From Trueperaceae bacterium (lineage in GTDB: Bacteria > Deinococcota > Deinococci > Deinococcales > Trueperaceae), in contig JAABSI010000031.1 in assembly GCA_011390455.1 (NCBI GenBank), positions 1 through 31,909 on the forward strand: a stretch of DNA of 31,909 bases, in the 5' to 3' direction. The stretch's first letter is position 1. Each line of letters begins with the position of its first letter. The notes below the pieces were generated by a model, which saw only the letters and a program-made list of their open reading frames with translations, made no database searches and was not told where the DNA came from. Positions 1-6,639 of the stretch are shown piece by piece. Both the position numbers and the translations under genes were made by a program.

Positions 1-261
1 CACGACCGCGTCCGCAGCGACACCATCGACAAAGCCGGCGTCGTCACCTTGCGCGTCAACGGCCGCCTCCACCACATCGGCGTCGGCCGCACCCACGCCC
101 ACCAACGCGTCATCCTCCTCGTGCAAGACCACGACATCCGCATCGTCGACCCCAGCACCGGCGAACTCCTCCGCCACCTCACCCTCGACCCCACCCGCGA
201 CTACCAGCCGACCGGCGCGCCAAAAGGACCCAAACCCAAAACGAAACAGACCGAACCGTAG
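1..261 (+). CDS. IS481-family transposase, C-terminal fragment (cut by window edge)
   Basis: The reading frame is open from base 1 and ends at TAG 259-261, so only the last 86 codons are present. The visible part, with RLHHIGVGR, VILLVQDHDIRIVD and LTLDPTRDYQPTG, matches the conserved C-terminal tail that follows the DDE integrase core in IS481-like transposases of high-GC bacteria. The catalytic DDE residues lie upstream, outside the window. These enzymes cut and join the ends of their own insertion sequence. The stop codon sits in the loop of an inverted repeat at 243-275, and the element ends a few dozen bases later beside a tRNA gene. Whether the full gene is intact cannot be judged here. 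Confidence 0.82.
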   Translation, partial: HDRVRSDTIDKAGVVTLRVNGRLHHIGVGRTHAHQRVILLVQDHDIRIVDPSTGELLRHLTLDPTRDYQPTGAPKGPKPKTKQTEP

Positions 262-275
262 GTTCAGTCTGTTTC
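243..275. repeat. 15-bp inverted repeat over the transposase stop codon
   Basis: Arms 243-257 and 261-275 pair over 15 positions with one mismatch (252/266) around a 3-nt loop that contains part of the stop codon. It could end transposase transcription or block transcription entering from outside. A second small inverted repeat (277-282 with 287-292) follows inside the element terminus. Confidence 0.6.
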
Positions 276-295
276 CGATCTCCTGAGAGATCACA
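262..295. mobile_element. Right terminus of the IS481-like element
   Basis: Read inward on the minus strand from 295, the sequence starts TGTGATCTCTCAGGA and continues to GAAACAGACTGAACC. The TGT start fits ends typical of IS481 elements. I place the element boundary at 295 by that rule. The matching left end and any target-site duplication lie outside the window, so the boundary is inferred. Confidence 0.55.
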
Positions 296-370
296 TGGCT
301 CGGCGGGTAGGAATCGAACCTACGACCAATCGGTTAACAGCCGATCGCTCTACCGCTGAGCTACCGCCGA
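296..370 (-). tRNA. tRNA-Asn (anticodon GTT), CCA encoded
   Basis: On the minus strand the cloverleaf folds fully: acceptor TCGGCGG/CCGCCGA, D arm GCTC-GAGC, anticodon stem ATCGG/CCGAT with loop CTGTTAA (anticodon GTT), and T arm GTAGG-TTCGATT-CCTAC. The discriminator is G and CCA is encoded at 298-296. The insertion-sequence end abuts the CCA directly, so the native 3' flank and terminator of this tRNA have been displaced, but the tRNA body is intact. Confidence 0.96.
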
Positions 371-418
371 CCGAGCGCTCGCGACCACGACCGGCGGATC
401 GCGCCGCGAGCGACCGAT

Positions 419-448
419 AGGCTACCAGAAGGGCCCCGACGCTGTAAA
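419..448 (-). promoter_or_regulatory. Candidate promoter of tRNA-Asn
   Basis: On the minus strand TTTACA (448-443) and TAGCCT (424-419) are separated by 18 bases. Start of transcription would be near 412, giving a leader of about 42 nt before the tRNA. The leader holds an 8-bp inverted repeat (376-383 with 405-412). Confidence 0.5.
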
Positions 449-482
449 GCGAACGGGGTCGCTCGGCGGAGGCGCGGACGCG

Positions 483-1478
483 TCAGCGGTCCGTCCCGGT
501 CGCGGGCATCTCGCCTTGGCTCTGGTCGTCGGTGAGGTCGTCGCCCAGCGTGCGCCGCAGGCCGGCGAGCGCCGCGGAGAGGACGGGGTCGCGCTCCGGC
601 TCGGTGATCGCATCGATCAACTCCAGGGCCTCCACCGGGCCCTCGGTGCGGATCGGGACGTCCGGCGTGAGGCCCCAACCGTCGATGCTGCGTCCGTCGG
701 GCAGCGACCATCCGAAGGTCACCAGGCGCAGCTCGCCGCCGTCCGACAACCGCACGCTCGTCTGGCCCACCCCTTTGCCCGCCGTCACGGCGCCGTACAG
801 CCGTGCCCGCCCGTAGGTCTGCAGCGCGCCGGCGACGATCTCGGCCGTGGACGCGGTGGCGCCGTCGACCAACACCGCGACCGGCAGCACGACCGCGCTC
901 GGGTTCGCGAAGCCGAGCGGCACGCGGGTCCGCGCGCCCACCCGGTACCCGAGGACCTCGTCCGACAAGAAGCGATCGAGCACCTGCAAGCCCGGCAGCA
1001 CCAGGCCACCGCCGTTCCCCCGCAGATCGAGGACCAGCGCGCGGGCGCCGCGCACGAGCAGGCCGTCGAGCTCGGTCGCGAACCGCTCACCGGCGCGCTC
1101 GCTGTCGAAGGACGTCACCCGCAGGTAGCCCAGGTCCCCCAAGACGCCGGTCACGACGACGTCCGGGTCGCGGCGCGCCACCGCGTCCTCGGCCACCTCC
1201 TCCGGGTTCAGGTACCGGACGTACGGGTCGTCGAGCGCGGCGACCAAACCGCGGAGCGCCCCCTCGAGCAGGCGCTCGGCGTCGACCTCTCCGCGATAGT
1301 CGCCGAGGATCGCCCGGTACGCCTCGAGGAAGGCCTGGCCCGCCGGCTCGTCGAGCAGCTCCGCGACGGCGCGATCGAGCCGCGGCGCCGTGGCCCCCTG
1401 CGCGACCCCGACCGCCGCGCCCGCGAGCAGCGCGAGGGTGGCGAAGCTGCGCGCGAGGGTGGCGAGCGATGCGTTCAC
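483..1478 (-). CDS. S41-family C-terminal processing peptidase lacking a PDZ domain
   Basis: A secreted serine peptidase of the CtpA/Prc type, which trims proteins in the periplasm or at the membrane. From GTG 1478 the protein has 331 residues. It begins with a basic, hydrophobic, Ala-rich signal sequence (residues 1-30). The S41 core shows LDLRGNGGG (about 150-158), the nucleophile in TASTAEI (Ser210) and TAGKG with Lys235 exactly 25 residues later, the Ser-Lys dyad of the S41A group. The PDZ domain usually found between the N-terminal helices and the core is missing: only about 20 residues join YVRYLNPEE to the strand before LGYLRVTSFD. An upstream GTG at 1526 is an alternative start. I prefer 1478 because it puts the signal peptide at the N-terminus, though its GGAGG lies very close to the start. 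It is divergent from the mazG-like gene. Confidence 0.85.
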   Translation of the reverse strand: MNASLATLARSFATLALLAGAAVGVAQGATAPRLDRAVAELLDEPAGQAFLEAYRAILGDYRGEVDAERLLEGALRGLVAALDDPYVRYLNPEEVAEDAVARRDPDVVVTGVLGDLGYLRVTSFDSERAGERFATELDGLLVRGARALVLDLRGNGGGLVLPGLQVLDRFLSDEVLGYRVGARTRVPLGFANPSAVVLPVAVLVDGATASTAEIVAGALQTYGRARLYGAVTAGKGVGQTSVRLSDGGELRLVTFGWSLPDGRSIDGWGLTPDVPIRTEGPVEALELIDAITEPERDPVLSAALAGLRRTLGDDLTDDQSQGEMPATGTDR

Positions 1479-1562
1479 CCCTCCACGATGCCGCACGGCG
1501 GCGACGACGTCCGCCGCCCGCGACACACCCGGTGCCCTGGGGCCGACCGCGGCCCGGCCGGG

Positions 1563-1568
1563 TAGCCT
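1563..1568 (+). promoter_or_regulatory. -10 element TAGCCT, leaderless configuration
   Basis: TAGCCT lies 5 nt before the ATG at 1574, with no Shine-Dalgarno sequence between. This fits transcription starting at or within a base or two of the start codon. No clear -35 is visible. Confidence 0.5.
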
Positions 1569-1573
1569 GCGCC

Positions 1574-1912
1574 ATGACCCTCGACGACTACCAACAGGGC
1601 GCGCTGCGCACCGCGCGCTACCCGGACGCCGCGCGCGTGCTGTACCCCACCCTCAAGCTCGCCGGCGAGGCCGGCGAGGTGGCCGAGAAGCTCGGCAAGC
1701 TCATGCGCGACGCCGGCTGGGCGCCCGGCGAACCGCTCGACCCCGCGCAGCGCAACGCCTTGGTGAAGGAGCTCGGCGACGTGCTCTGGTACGTCGCGGT
1801 GCTGGCGCGCGACCTGGACGTGCCGCTCGAGGAGGTCGCGCGAGCGAACCTGGTGAAGCTGGCCGATCGCGCCGCGCGCGGCGTGATCGGCGGATCGGGC
1901 GACGAGCGCTGA
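1574..1912 (+). CDS. MazG-type nucleoside triphosphate pyrophosphohydrolase
   Basis: A 112-residue all-alpha NTP pyrophosphohydrolase of the MazG superfamily, which hydrolyses (d)NTPs to the monophosphate and pyrophosphate and may act in nucleotide-pool clean-up. The metal-binding signature is present: [12 protein letters not shown] (about residues 36-47, ExxE) and [11 protein letters not shown] (about 70-80, ExxD). The length fits a single MazG-like domain rather than the two-domain E. coli MazG. The ATG at 1574 follows a -10-like hexamer by 5 nt and has no ribosome-binding site, so it is probably translated from a leaderless mRNA. A long perfect stem-loop follows the gene. Substrate preference cannot be read from the sequence. 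Confidence 0.88.
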   Translation: MTLDDYQQGALRTARYPDAARVLYPTLKLAGEAGEVAEKLGKLMRDAGWAPGEPLDPAQRNALVKELGDVLWYVAVLARDLDVPLEEVARANLVKLADRAARGVIGGSGDER

Positions 1913-1919
1913 CGACGCC

Positions 1920-1960
1920 CACGAGGACGGCCGCGGCGTGCTGCCGCGGCCGTCCTCGTG
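1920..1960. terminator. Perfect 18-bp stem-loop between convergent mazG-like gene and nrdJ
   Basis: Arms 1920-1937 and 1943-1960 are perfectly complementary around the loop GTGCT. It is almost entirely GC and has no U-tract on either strand. Its place between two convergent stop codons suggests a bidirectional terminator or 3'-end stabiliser. Confidence 0.7.
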
Positions 1961-1991
1961 CGGGCGCGTGCCGTTCAGCGCGCGCCCTCCC

Positions 1992-4673
1992 TCACCCGCA
2001 CTTGCTGTAGCCGCAGGAGGCGCACTTCATGCAGCCCTCCTCGAAGCGCAGCGGGGCGCCGCAGTCCGGGCACCCCTTGCCGCGCTGCAGCAGGTTCTCG
2101 ACGCCGGCGGTCTCGAGCGCGACCGCGATCAGGTCGGCGCGGCTTGCGACCAGGCGCCCCTCGTAGGAGCCGTACATGCCGCCGTTGATGCCGCGCAGCG
2201 TCTTGACCAGCGCTTCGGCGGGCACGCCGTACTGCAGCGCGATCGACACCACCCGTCCCAGAGCCTCGGAGTCCGCGTTGGCCTCGTCGCCGGCCTTGCC
2301 GCTGGTGATGAAGACCTCGACGGGCAAGCCATCTTGCTTGTTGACGGTGACGTAGAAGCCGCGCTTCTCGCCGCTCGGCAAGGTGAGCTTGACCGCGTCG
2401 GTGAACCCGGTCAGGCGGGTGGGGCGGTCGAACAGGGGTTCGCTCGGCAGCCGCTCGAAGCCCATCGGGGCCGCGACCCGCACCTCGGTGGTCTTGGCGG
2501 CCGCGGCGACCTGGGTGCCGGCCTTCGCGTCCTTCGCGCCCTCTTGGCCGTCCTCGCTCTTCTTCGACGACGTCGAGAGCACCTGGAACTGGCGCGAGCC
2601 GTCGCGGTAGACGGTGATGCCCTTGCACCCGGTGTCGAACGCCAGGCTGTACGCCTCGTGCACGTCGTGCACGGTCGCTTCGTTGGGGAGGTTGATCGTC
2701 TTGCTGATCGAGTTCGCCACCATCTCGCCGCCGGCGTCGAAGGCGCTCTGCACCGTGCCCTGCATCCGGACGTGGTCGGCCGGCGCGATGTCGTGCGCGC
2801 ACACCAGGACCGCCTTCACGTCGTCCGGGATGAAGTCGAGCCCCTGGACGCTGCCGTGCCGATCCTGCACCGCCTGGACGACCTTCTCCCAGTCCCAGCC
2901 GCCGTCCTTGGCGTAGTCCGGGTGCGGGGCGTGGCGCTCGAGCAGCTCTTGGAAGAGCGGGGCGATGAGCGCGGCGTAGCTGGTGCCGATCTTGCGGTAC
3001 GTGAACGGCGCGAAGATCGGTTCGACCCCCGAGGAGACGCCCATGAGCATGCTGGTGGTGCCCGTCGGGGCCACCGTCAGCAGCGCGACGTTGCGCCGCG
3101 GCGCGCCGAGCGAGGACTGGTGGAAGCCGGGGAAGGCGCCGCGCTCCTCGGCCAGCGCGCGGCTCGCGTCCGTGGCGGCCTCGCGCAGGTGGGTGATCAT
3201 GTGGTGGACGGCGCTCCGGCCCTCGTCGCTGTCGTAGCGGAAGCCCATGCGGATGAGCGCGTCCGCGAGGCCCATGATCCCCAGCCCCAAGCGACGCAGG
3301 TAGTGGCTCATCTCGCGGTTGTCCTCGAGCGCGAACTTGTTGACCTCGAGGACGTCGTCGAGGAAGCGCACCGTGGTGGCGACGTCGGTGCGGAACGCGC
3401 CGACGTCGAAGCCGTCGAGGCCGACGCGCTCCTCGCGCACGTACGCGGCCAGGTTGATCGCGCCCAGGTCGCACGGCTCGCCGGGGAACAGCGGGATCTC
3501 GCCGCAGGGGTTGGTCGAGCGGATCTCGCCGAGGCTCGCGCGCATGGGGTTGAACTCGTTGATGCGATCGACGTAGATCAAGCCGGGTTCACCGGTCTGC
3601 CAGGCGTGCTGGGCGATCTCCCAGAGCGTGCCCTGCGGGCCCTCGCGGCGGGCGCGGCGCATGAAGTCGTCGGTCACGAGCACCGAGATGTTGAAGGTGC
3701 TGATGTCGCCCTCGGCCTGCTCGCGCTCGAGGTCCTTGGAGGTGATGAAGTCGTGCACGTCGGGGTGGGTGATCGACAGGGTCGCCATGCCGGCGCCGCG
3801 GCGGGTGCCCCCCTGGCGGATGGCGCGGAGCGTGGGCGCGAAGACGTAGCGGAGCGTGGCCACCGGGCCGGCGTGCTCGGCGCCGCCGAGCGCGGCCCAG
3901 CGCGCGAAGTTCTCGAAGACCTCGACGGCGAACGACGACGGGCCGCTCGACGTGCCGCCCGAACCGTTGACCGGCGTGCCCTCGGCGCGCAGCGAGCTCA
4001 GGTCGAGCAGCAGGTCGTCGCCGGCGAGCAGCGTGGTGACCAGCTGGGCGGCCGAAGCCCAGATGTTCTCCACGGAATCGCCCACCTGCACCACCGGTAC
4101 GCCGGTCGGCGCCTCGTGGTACTCGACGAAGCGCGCCGCCTGGTAGCCGCGGGTCGTGTAGGAGCCGTGCACGAGATCGAGGAAGGTGCCGTCGCGGACC
4201 TTCTCGTAATCGGGGTGGCTGGGCGCGATGGTCAGGTAGAGGCGACCGACCGGCGCCGTGTACGGGCGCTTCGCGGGGATCGGATCGAGGTTCAGCCCGT
4301 TGCCGCCCCCGACCTTGGTCACGACCGCGAGCTTGCTCGCGAGCCGCAACACCCAGGCGTTGCCCCCCTCGATCTCGGGGCGACCGTCCTGGACGAAGCA
4401 GTTGAGCACGTTCCCGTGCGCGGTCGCCGCACCCGCCAACACCCGCCCCCCGGGGCAGAAGCGCTTGCCGATCATCAACTCGAAGAAGCGATCGGCCTGC
4501 GCCGCGCGGCGCTCGGCCGGTTCGGGCTGCGCCACCCAATCGGCGACGCGCCGGAACATCGCCAGGAGGTCGGTGTCCGCCTCCTGGAAGTACTGCCGCT
4601 TCGCGATCGCGACCGCATGCGCGTCGAACGCGGCGAGGGCTTCGGGGTTGGTTGCAGGTACGACGTCGGCCAC
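1992..4673 (-). CDS. nrdJ: Class II adenosylcobalamin-dependent ribonucleotide reductase
   Basis: Converts ribonucleotides to deoxyribonucleotides with a radical generated from adenosylcobalamin, so oxygen is not needed. From GTG 4673 the protein has 893 residues. The radical-site motif NPCGE places Asn388, Cys390 and Glu392. The reducible cysteine pair is Cys92 (in VLNCF) and Cys401 (in EPCDLG); the Cys390-Cys401 spacing of 11 matches the Lactobacillus enzyme. The C-terminus carries a TSCPD-like region and ends in a zinc ribbon (CPDCG ... [13 protein letters not shown]). The frame is open further upstream to 4742, but AAAGGGGA sits about 8 nt before GTG 4673 and that is the chosen start. Three NrdR-like boxes and a stable hairpin precede the gene. 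No other reductase genes are seen here. Confidence 0.95.
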   Translation of the reverse strand: MADVVPATNPEALAAFDAHAVAIAKRQYFQEADTDLLAMFRRVADWVAQPEPAERRAAQADRFFELMIGKRFCPGGRVLAGAATAHGNVLNCFVQDGRPEIEGGNAWVLRLASKLAVVTKVGGGNGLNLDPIPAKRPYTAPVGRLYLTIAPSHPDYEKVRDGTFLDLVHGSYTTRGYQAARFVEYHEAPTGVPVVQVGDSVENIWASAAQLVTTLLAGDDLLLDLSSLRAEGTPVNGSGGTSSGPSSFAVEVFENFARWAALGGAEHAGPVATLRYVFAPTLRAIRQGGTRRGAGMATLSITHPDVHDFITSKDLEREQAEGDISTFNISVLVTDDFMRRARREGPQGTLWEIAQHAWQTGEPGLIYVDRINEFNPMRASLGEIRSTNPCGEIPLFPGEPCDLGAINLAAYVREERVGLDGFDVGAFRTDVATTVRFLDDVLEVNKFALEDNREMSHYLRRLGLGIMGLADALIRMGFRYDSDEGRSAVHHMITHLREAATDASRALAEERGAFPGFHQSSLGAPRRNVALLTVAPTGTTSMLMGVSSGVEPIFAPFTYRKIGTSYAALIAPLFQELLERHAPHPDYAKDGGWDWEKVVQAVQDRHGSVQGLDFIPDDVKAVLVCAHDIAPADHVRMQGTVQSAFDAGGEMVANSISKTINLPNEATVHDVHEAYSLAFDTGCKGITVYRDGSRQFQVLSTSSKKSEDGQEGAKDAKAGTQVAAAAKTTEVRVAAPMGFERLPSEPLFDRPTRLTGFTDAVKLTLPSGEKRGFYVTVNKQDGLPVEVFITSGKAGDEANADSEALGRVVSIALQYGVPAEALVKTLRGINGGMYGSYEGRLVASRADLIAVALETAGVENLLQRGKGCPDCGAPLRFEEGCMKCASCGYSKCG

Positions 4674-4694
4674 GCTGGGGTCCCCTTTCGTGCA

Positions 4695-4730
4695 CCGAAG
4701 CCCAGGCGTCGATCGGGCCCTGGGCTTCGG
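4695..4730 (-). promoter_or_regulatory. 12-bp perfect hairpin in the nrdJ 5' leader
   Basis: Arms 4695-4706 and 4719-4730 are perfectly complementary around a 12-nt loop. The foot of the stem lies only a few bases upstream of the nrdJ AAAGGGGA ribosome-binding site. It could be an mRNA stabiliser, an attenuator or a translational control element; there is no U-tract. Confidence 0.5.
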
Positions 4731-4745
4731 ATCGGTACGCATTGG

Positions 4746-4788
4746 TACCAGATCTTGTATGCCTCGTCCCCTTGGATACTAGATATGG
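4746..4788 (-). promoter_or_regulatory. Tandem NrdR-like operator upstream of nrdJ
   Basis: Two copies of taCYAGATnTkG start at 4746 and 4777, exactly 31 bp apart. NrdR boxes are 16-bp sites (core CwAnATnTwG) that occur in pairs about 31-32 bp apart, three helical turns, before ribonucleotide reductase genes. A third copy stands at 4913-4924. NrdR represses reductase genes in response to dATP/ATP; its gene is not in this window. Confidence 0.6.
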
Positions 4789-5000
4789 GGGACGGATCGT
4801 GCGGTTTCCGCCACATGCGCGACGTCCTCGTCGTGCGTCGAACCGGGGGTCTCCGCGATCACGGCGTAGGAGCAAGCCTAGCATGGGTCCGCGCGACCGG
4901 TGCGTGGTCGGGTACCAGATGTGGTGCTTCGAGCCCCGAGCTCCGCCACCGCTGGTACCGACTGAGCGGCGGACCGCCGTCAGGGACGCAGCGACCCCAT

Positions 5001-5054
5001 ACCCTCGCCGGTCCGTGGACCCTCGCCGGTCCGTGGACCCTCGCCGGTCAGTGG
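5001..5054. repeat. Three tandem 18-bp repeats at the 3' end of purH
   Basis: Units 5001-5018, 5019-5036 and 5037-5054 read ACCCTCGCCGGTCCGTGG. The first two are identical and the third differs at two adjacent bases. The third unit contains the purH stop codon (5048-5050, minus strand), so the array starts inside the last codons of purH and extends downstream. Confidence 0.9.
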
Positions 5055-6568
5055 CGGAAGTGGCGCCGCCCGGTGAACACCATCGCGAGGCCGTGTTCGT
5101 TCGCGGCGGCGACCACCTCGGGATCGCGGACCGAACCGCCCGGCTGGATCACCGCCGTCGCCCCGGCCGCCGCGGCGGCGTCGAGCCCGTCGCGGAACGG
5201 ATAGAAGGCGTCCGAGGCGCAGGCGCCGCCGACGGCGCGCCCCGCGGCCTTGCGCGCGGCGATCTCGGCGGCGTCGACGCGGCTCTGCTGGCCGGCGCCG
5301 ATCCCGACCGCGCGGCCGTCCTTGACCAACACGATCGCGTTCGAGGCGACGGCGGCGCACACGACCCAGGCCATCGTCAGATCGGCCCACTCGGCCTCGG
5401 TCGGGGCACGCTCGGTGGCGACCGACCAGGCGCTCCGATCGACCGCGACCTCCTCCGGCGTCTGCAGCAGGAAGCCGCCGTCGATGCGCCGCAAACCGAA
5501 GCGCTCCGGGCCCGGAGCGGGCGCCTCGAGCACGCGCATCGCCTTGCGCTTGCTCGTGAGGAGCGCCCGGGCCTCGGCGTCGTAGCCGGAGGCGATCAGC
5601 ACGTCGGCCTTGGGGTTGGCCACCAGCGCCTCGGCGAGCGTCCGGTCCACCCGTCCGCGCAGCGCCACCACGCCGCCGAAGGCCGACTTCGGATCGGCTT
5701 CGAAGGCGCGCTCGTACGCGGTCGCGAGGTCCCCGGCGACGGCGACGCCGCACGGGTTGGCGTGCTTGACGACGACCGCCGCCGGCCCTTCCGGGAAGGC
5801 ATGGACCAGCCGCCATGCGGCGTCGGCGTCGAAGAGGTTGAGGTACGACAGCGCCAACCCACCGTGCTGGACGACCCCGTCCCACCATCCACGGCGACCC
5901 GCCTCGCGGTACCGGGCTCCCTGTTGGTGCGGGTTCTCGCCGTACCGCAGCACCTCGGCCCGCGCCAGCGTGACGTGTTTGGTCGGCGGCAGCGGGTCGT
6001 CGCCGTCGAGGTAGCCCACGATCGCCGCGTCGTAGGCGGCCGTGTGCGCGAACGCGGCACGCGCCAACGCGCGGCGGCGCGCCAGCGGCACGGGACCGGC
6101 CGCGAGCTCGGCCGCCAGCGCCGGGTACTCGGAAGGGTCGACCACGACCAGGACCGCCGCGTGGTTCTTCGCCGCGGCGCGCACCATGGTGGGGCCGCCG
6201 ATGTCGAGCTGCTCCATCGCCTCCGCGTCCGTCACGCCGGGTTTGGCGGCGGTGGCCTCGAAGGGGTACAGGTTCACGGCCACCAGGTCGATCCGCGACA
6301 GGCCGTGGGCCTGCAGTTCGGCGTCGTGCTCGGGGGTGGGCGTCGCGAGGAGCGCCCCGTGGATCGCGGGATGCAGCGTCTTGACGCGACCGTCCAGGAT
6401 CTCGGGGGCGCCGGTGACGTCCGACACCGCGCGCGCGGCGAGGCCGGCCTCCACCAGCGCCCGGTGGGTGCCGCCGGTGGCGACGAGCTCGAATCCGAGG
6501 TCGACGAGCGCGCGCGCGAAGTCGACGAGACCGGTCTTGTCCGAGACGCTCAGGAGGGCACGGGGCAT
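5048..6568 (-). CDS. purH: Bifunctional AICAR transformylase / IMP cyclohydrolase
   Basis: Catalyses the last two steps of IMP synthesis: formyl transfer from 10-formyltetrahydrofolate to AICAR, then ring closure to IMP. The 506-residue length is normal. The N-terminal MGS-like cyclohydrolase domain begins [15 protein letters not shown] (residues 4-18), with TGGTHRAL following. The transformylase domain has RYGENPHQ (208-215) and the catalytic KHANPCG (Lys268-His269). It ends in the family-typical [14 protein letters not shown]. The ATG at 6568 has no Shine-Dalgarno sequence but follows TACCCT by 6 nt, consistent with a leaderless transcript. It lies downstream of the SurA-like gene on the same strand, with a stem-loop between them, so it is probably transcribed separately. 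Confidence 0.97.
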   Translation of the reverse strand: MPRALLSVSDKTGLVDFARALVDLGFELVATGGTHRALVEAGLAARAVSDVTGAPEILDGRVKTLHPAIHGALLATPTPEHDAELQAHGLSRIDLVAVNLYPFEATAAKPGVTDAEAMEQLDIGGPTMVRAAAKNHAAVLVVVDPSEYPALAAELAAGPVPLARRRALARAAFAHTAAYDAAIVGYLDGDDPLPPTKHVTLARAEVLRYGENPHQQGARYREAGRRGWWDGVVQHGGLALSYLNLFDADAAWRLVHAFPEGPAAVVVKHANPCGVAVAGDLATAYERAFEADPKSAFGGVVALRGRVDRTLAEALVANPKADVLIASGYDAEARALLTSKRKAMRVLEAPAPGPERFGLRRIDGGFLLQTPEEVAVDRSAWSVATERAPTEAEWADLTMAWVVCAAVASNAIVLVKDGRAVGIGAGQQSRVDAAEIAARKAAGRAVGGACASDAFYPFRDGLDAAAAAGATAVIQPGGSVRDPEVVAAANEHGLAMVFTGRRHFRH

Positions 6569-6574
6569 GCGGGC

Positions 6575-6580
6575 AGGGTA
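6575..6580 (-). promoter_or_regulatory. -10 element TACCCT before purH, leaderless configuration
   Basis: Minus-strand TACCCT (6580-6575) is separated from the purH ATG by 6 nt. No ribosome-binding site lies between, and no clear -35 is visible. Confidence 0.5.
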
Positions 6581-6589
6581 CCAACGCGA

Positions 6590-6622
6590 CGGGGCGGCGG
6601 GGCCCGATGCCCCGCCGCCCCG
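6590..6622 (-). terminator. 14-bp perfect stem-loop after the SurA-like gene
   Basis: Arms 6590-6603 and 6609-6622 pair perfectly around loop CCGAT. It sits 17 bases past the stop codon of the SurA-like gene and just upstream of the purH promoter. It is GC-only in character, without a U-tract. Confidence 0.6.
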
Positions 6623-6639
6623 CGCCGTCCGCGCCGCGG

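Larger units (their letters stand above)
4674..5047 (-). other. nrdJ upstream region: leader hairpin, NrdR-like boxes and part of the purH 3' repeats
   Basis: This 374-base stretch has no convincing gene. Read on the minus strand toward nrdJ it holds the 18-bp tandem repeats at the purH end, one isolated box (4924-4913), two boxes 31 bp apart (4788-4746) and a 12-bp hairpin (4730-4695) just before the ribosome-binding site. Candidate -10 hexamers are TAGTAT (4781-4776), overlapping a box, and TAGGCT (4880-4875); neither has a clear -35. Confidence 0.6.

Noticed and set aside
447..463. Small hairpin after the first S41 gene as its terminator
   Set aside because: Only a 5-bp stem followed by three T on the minus strand; too weak to claim.
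516..1565. Plus-strand frame of 349 codons over the first S41 gene
   Set aside because: The minus strand carries the Ser-Lys dyad and LRGNGGG motif of a real peptidase; the plus frame has none.
5001..5054. Direct repeats considered as a CRISPR array
   Set aside because: Units are 18 bp and contiguous with no spacers.
5040..5060. GCCACTG-like string upstream of nrdJ, resembling the B12 box of cobalamin riboswitches
   Set aside because: It is the last codons and stop of purH, and no other riboswitch core element lies nearby.
1938..5204. A 1088-codon open frame on the plus strand
   Set aside because: It runs antisense to nrdJ and shows no family similarity. It is a shadow caused by high GC and third-position bias.
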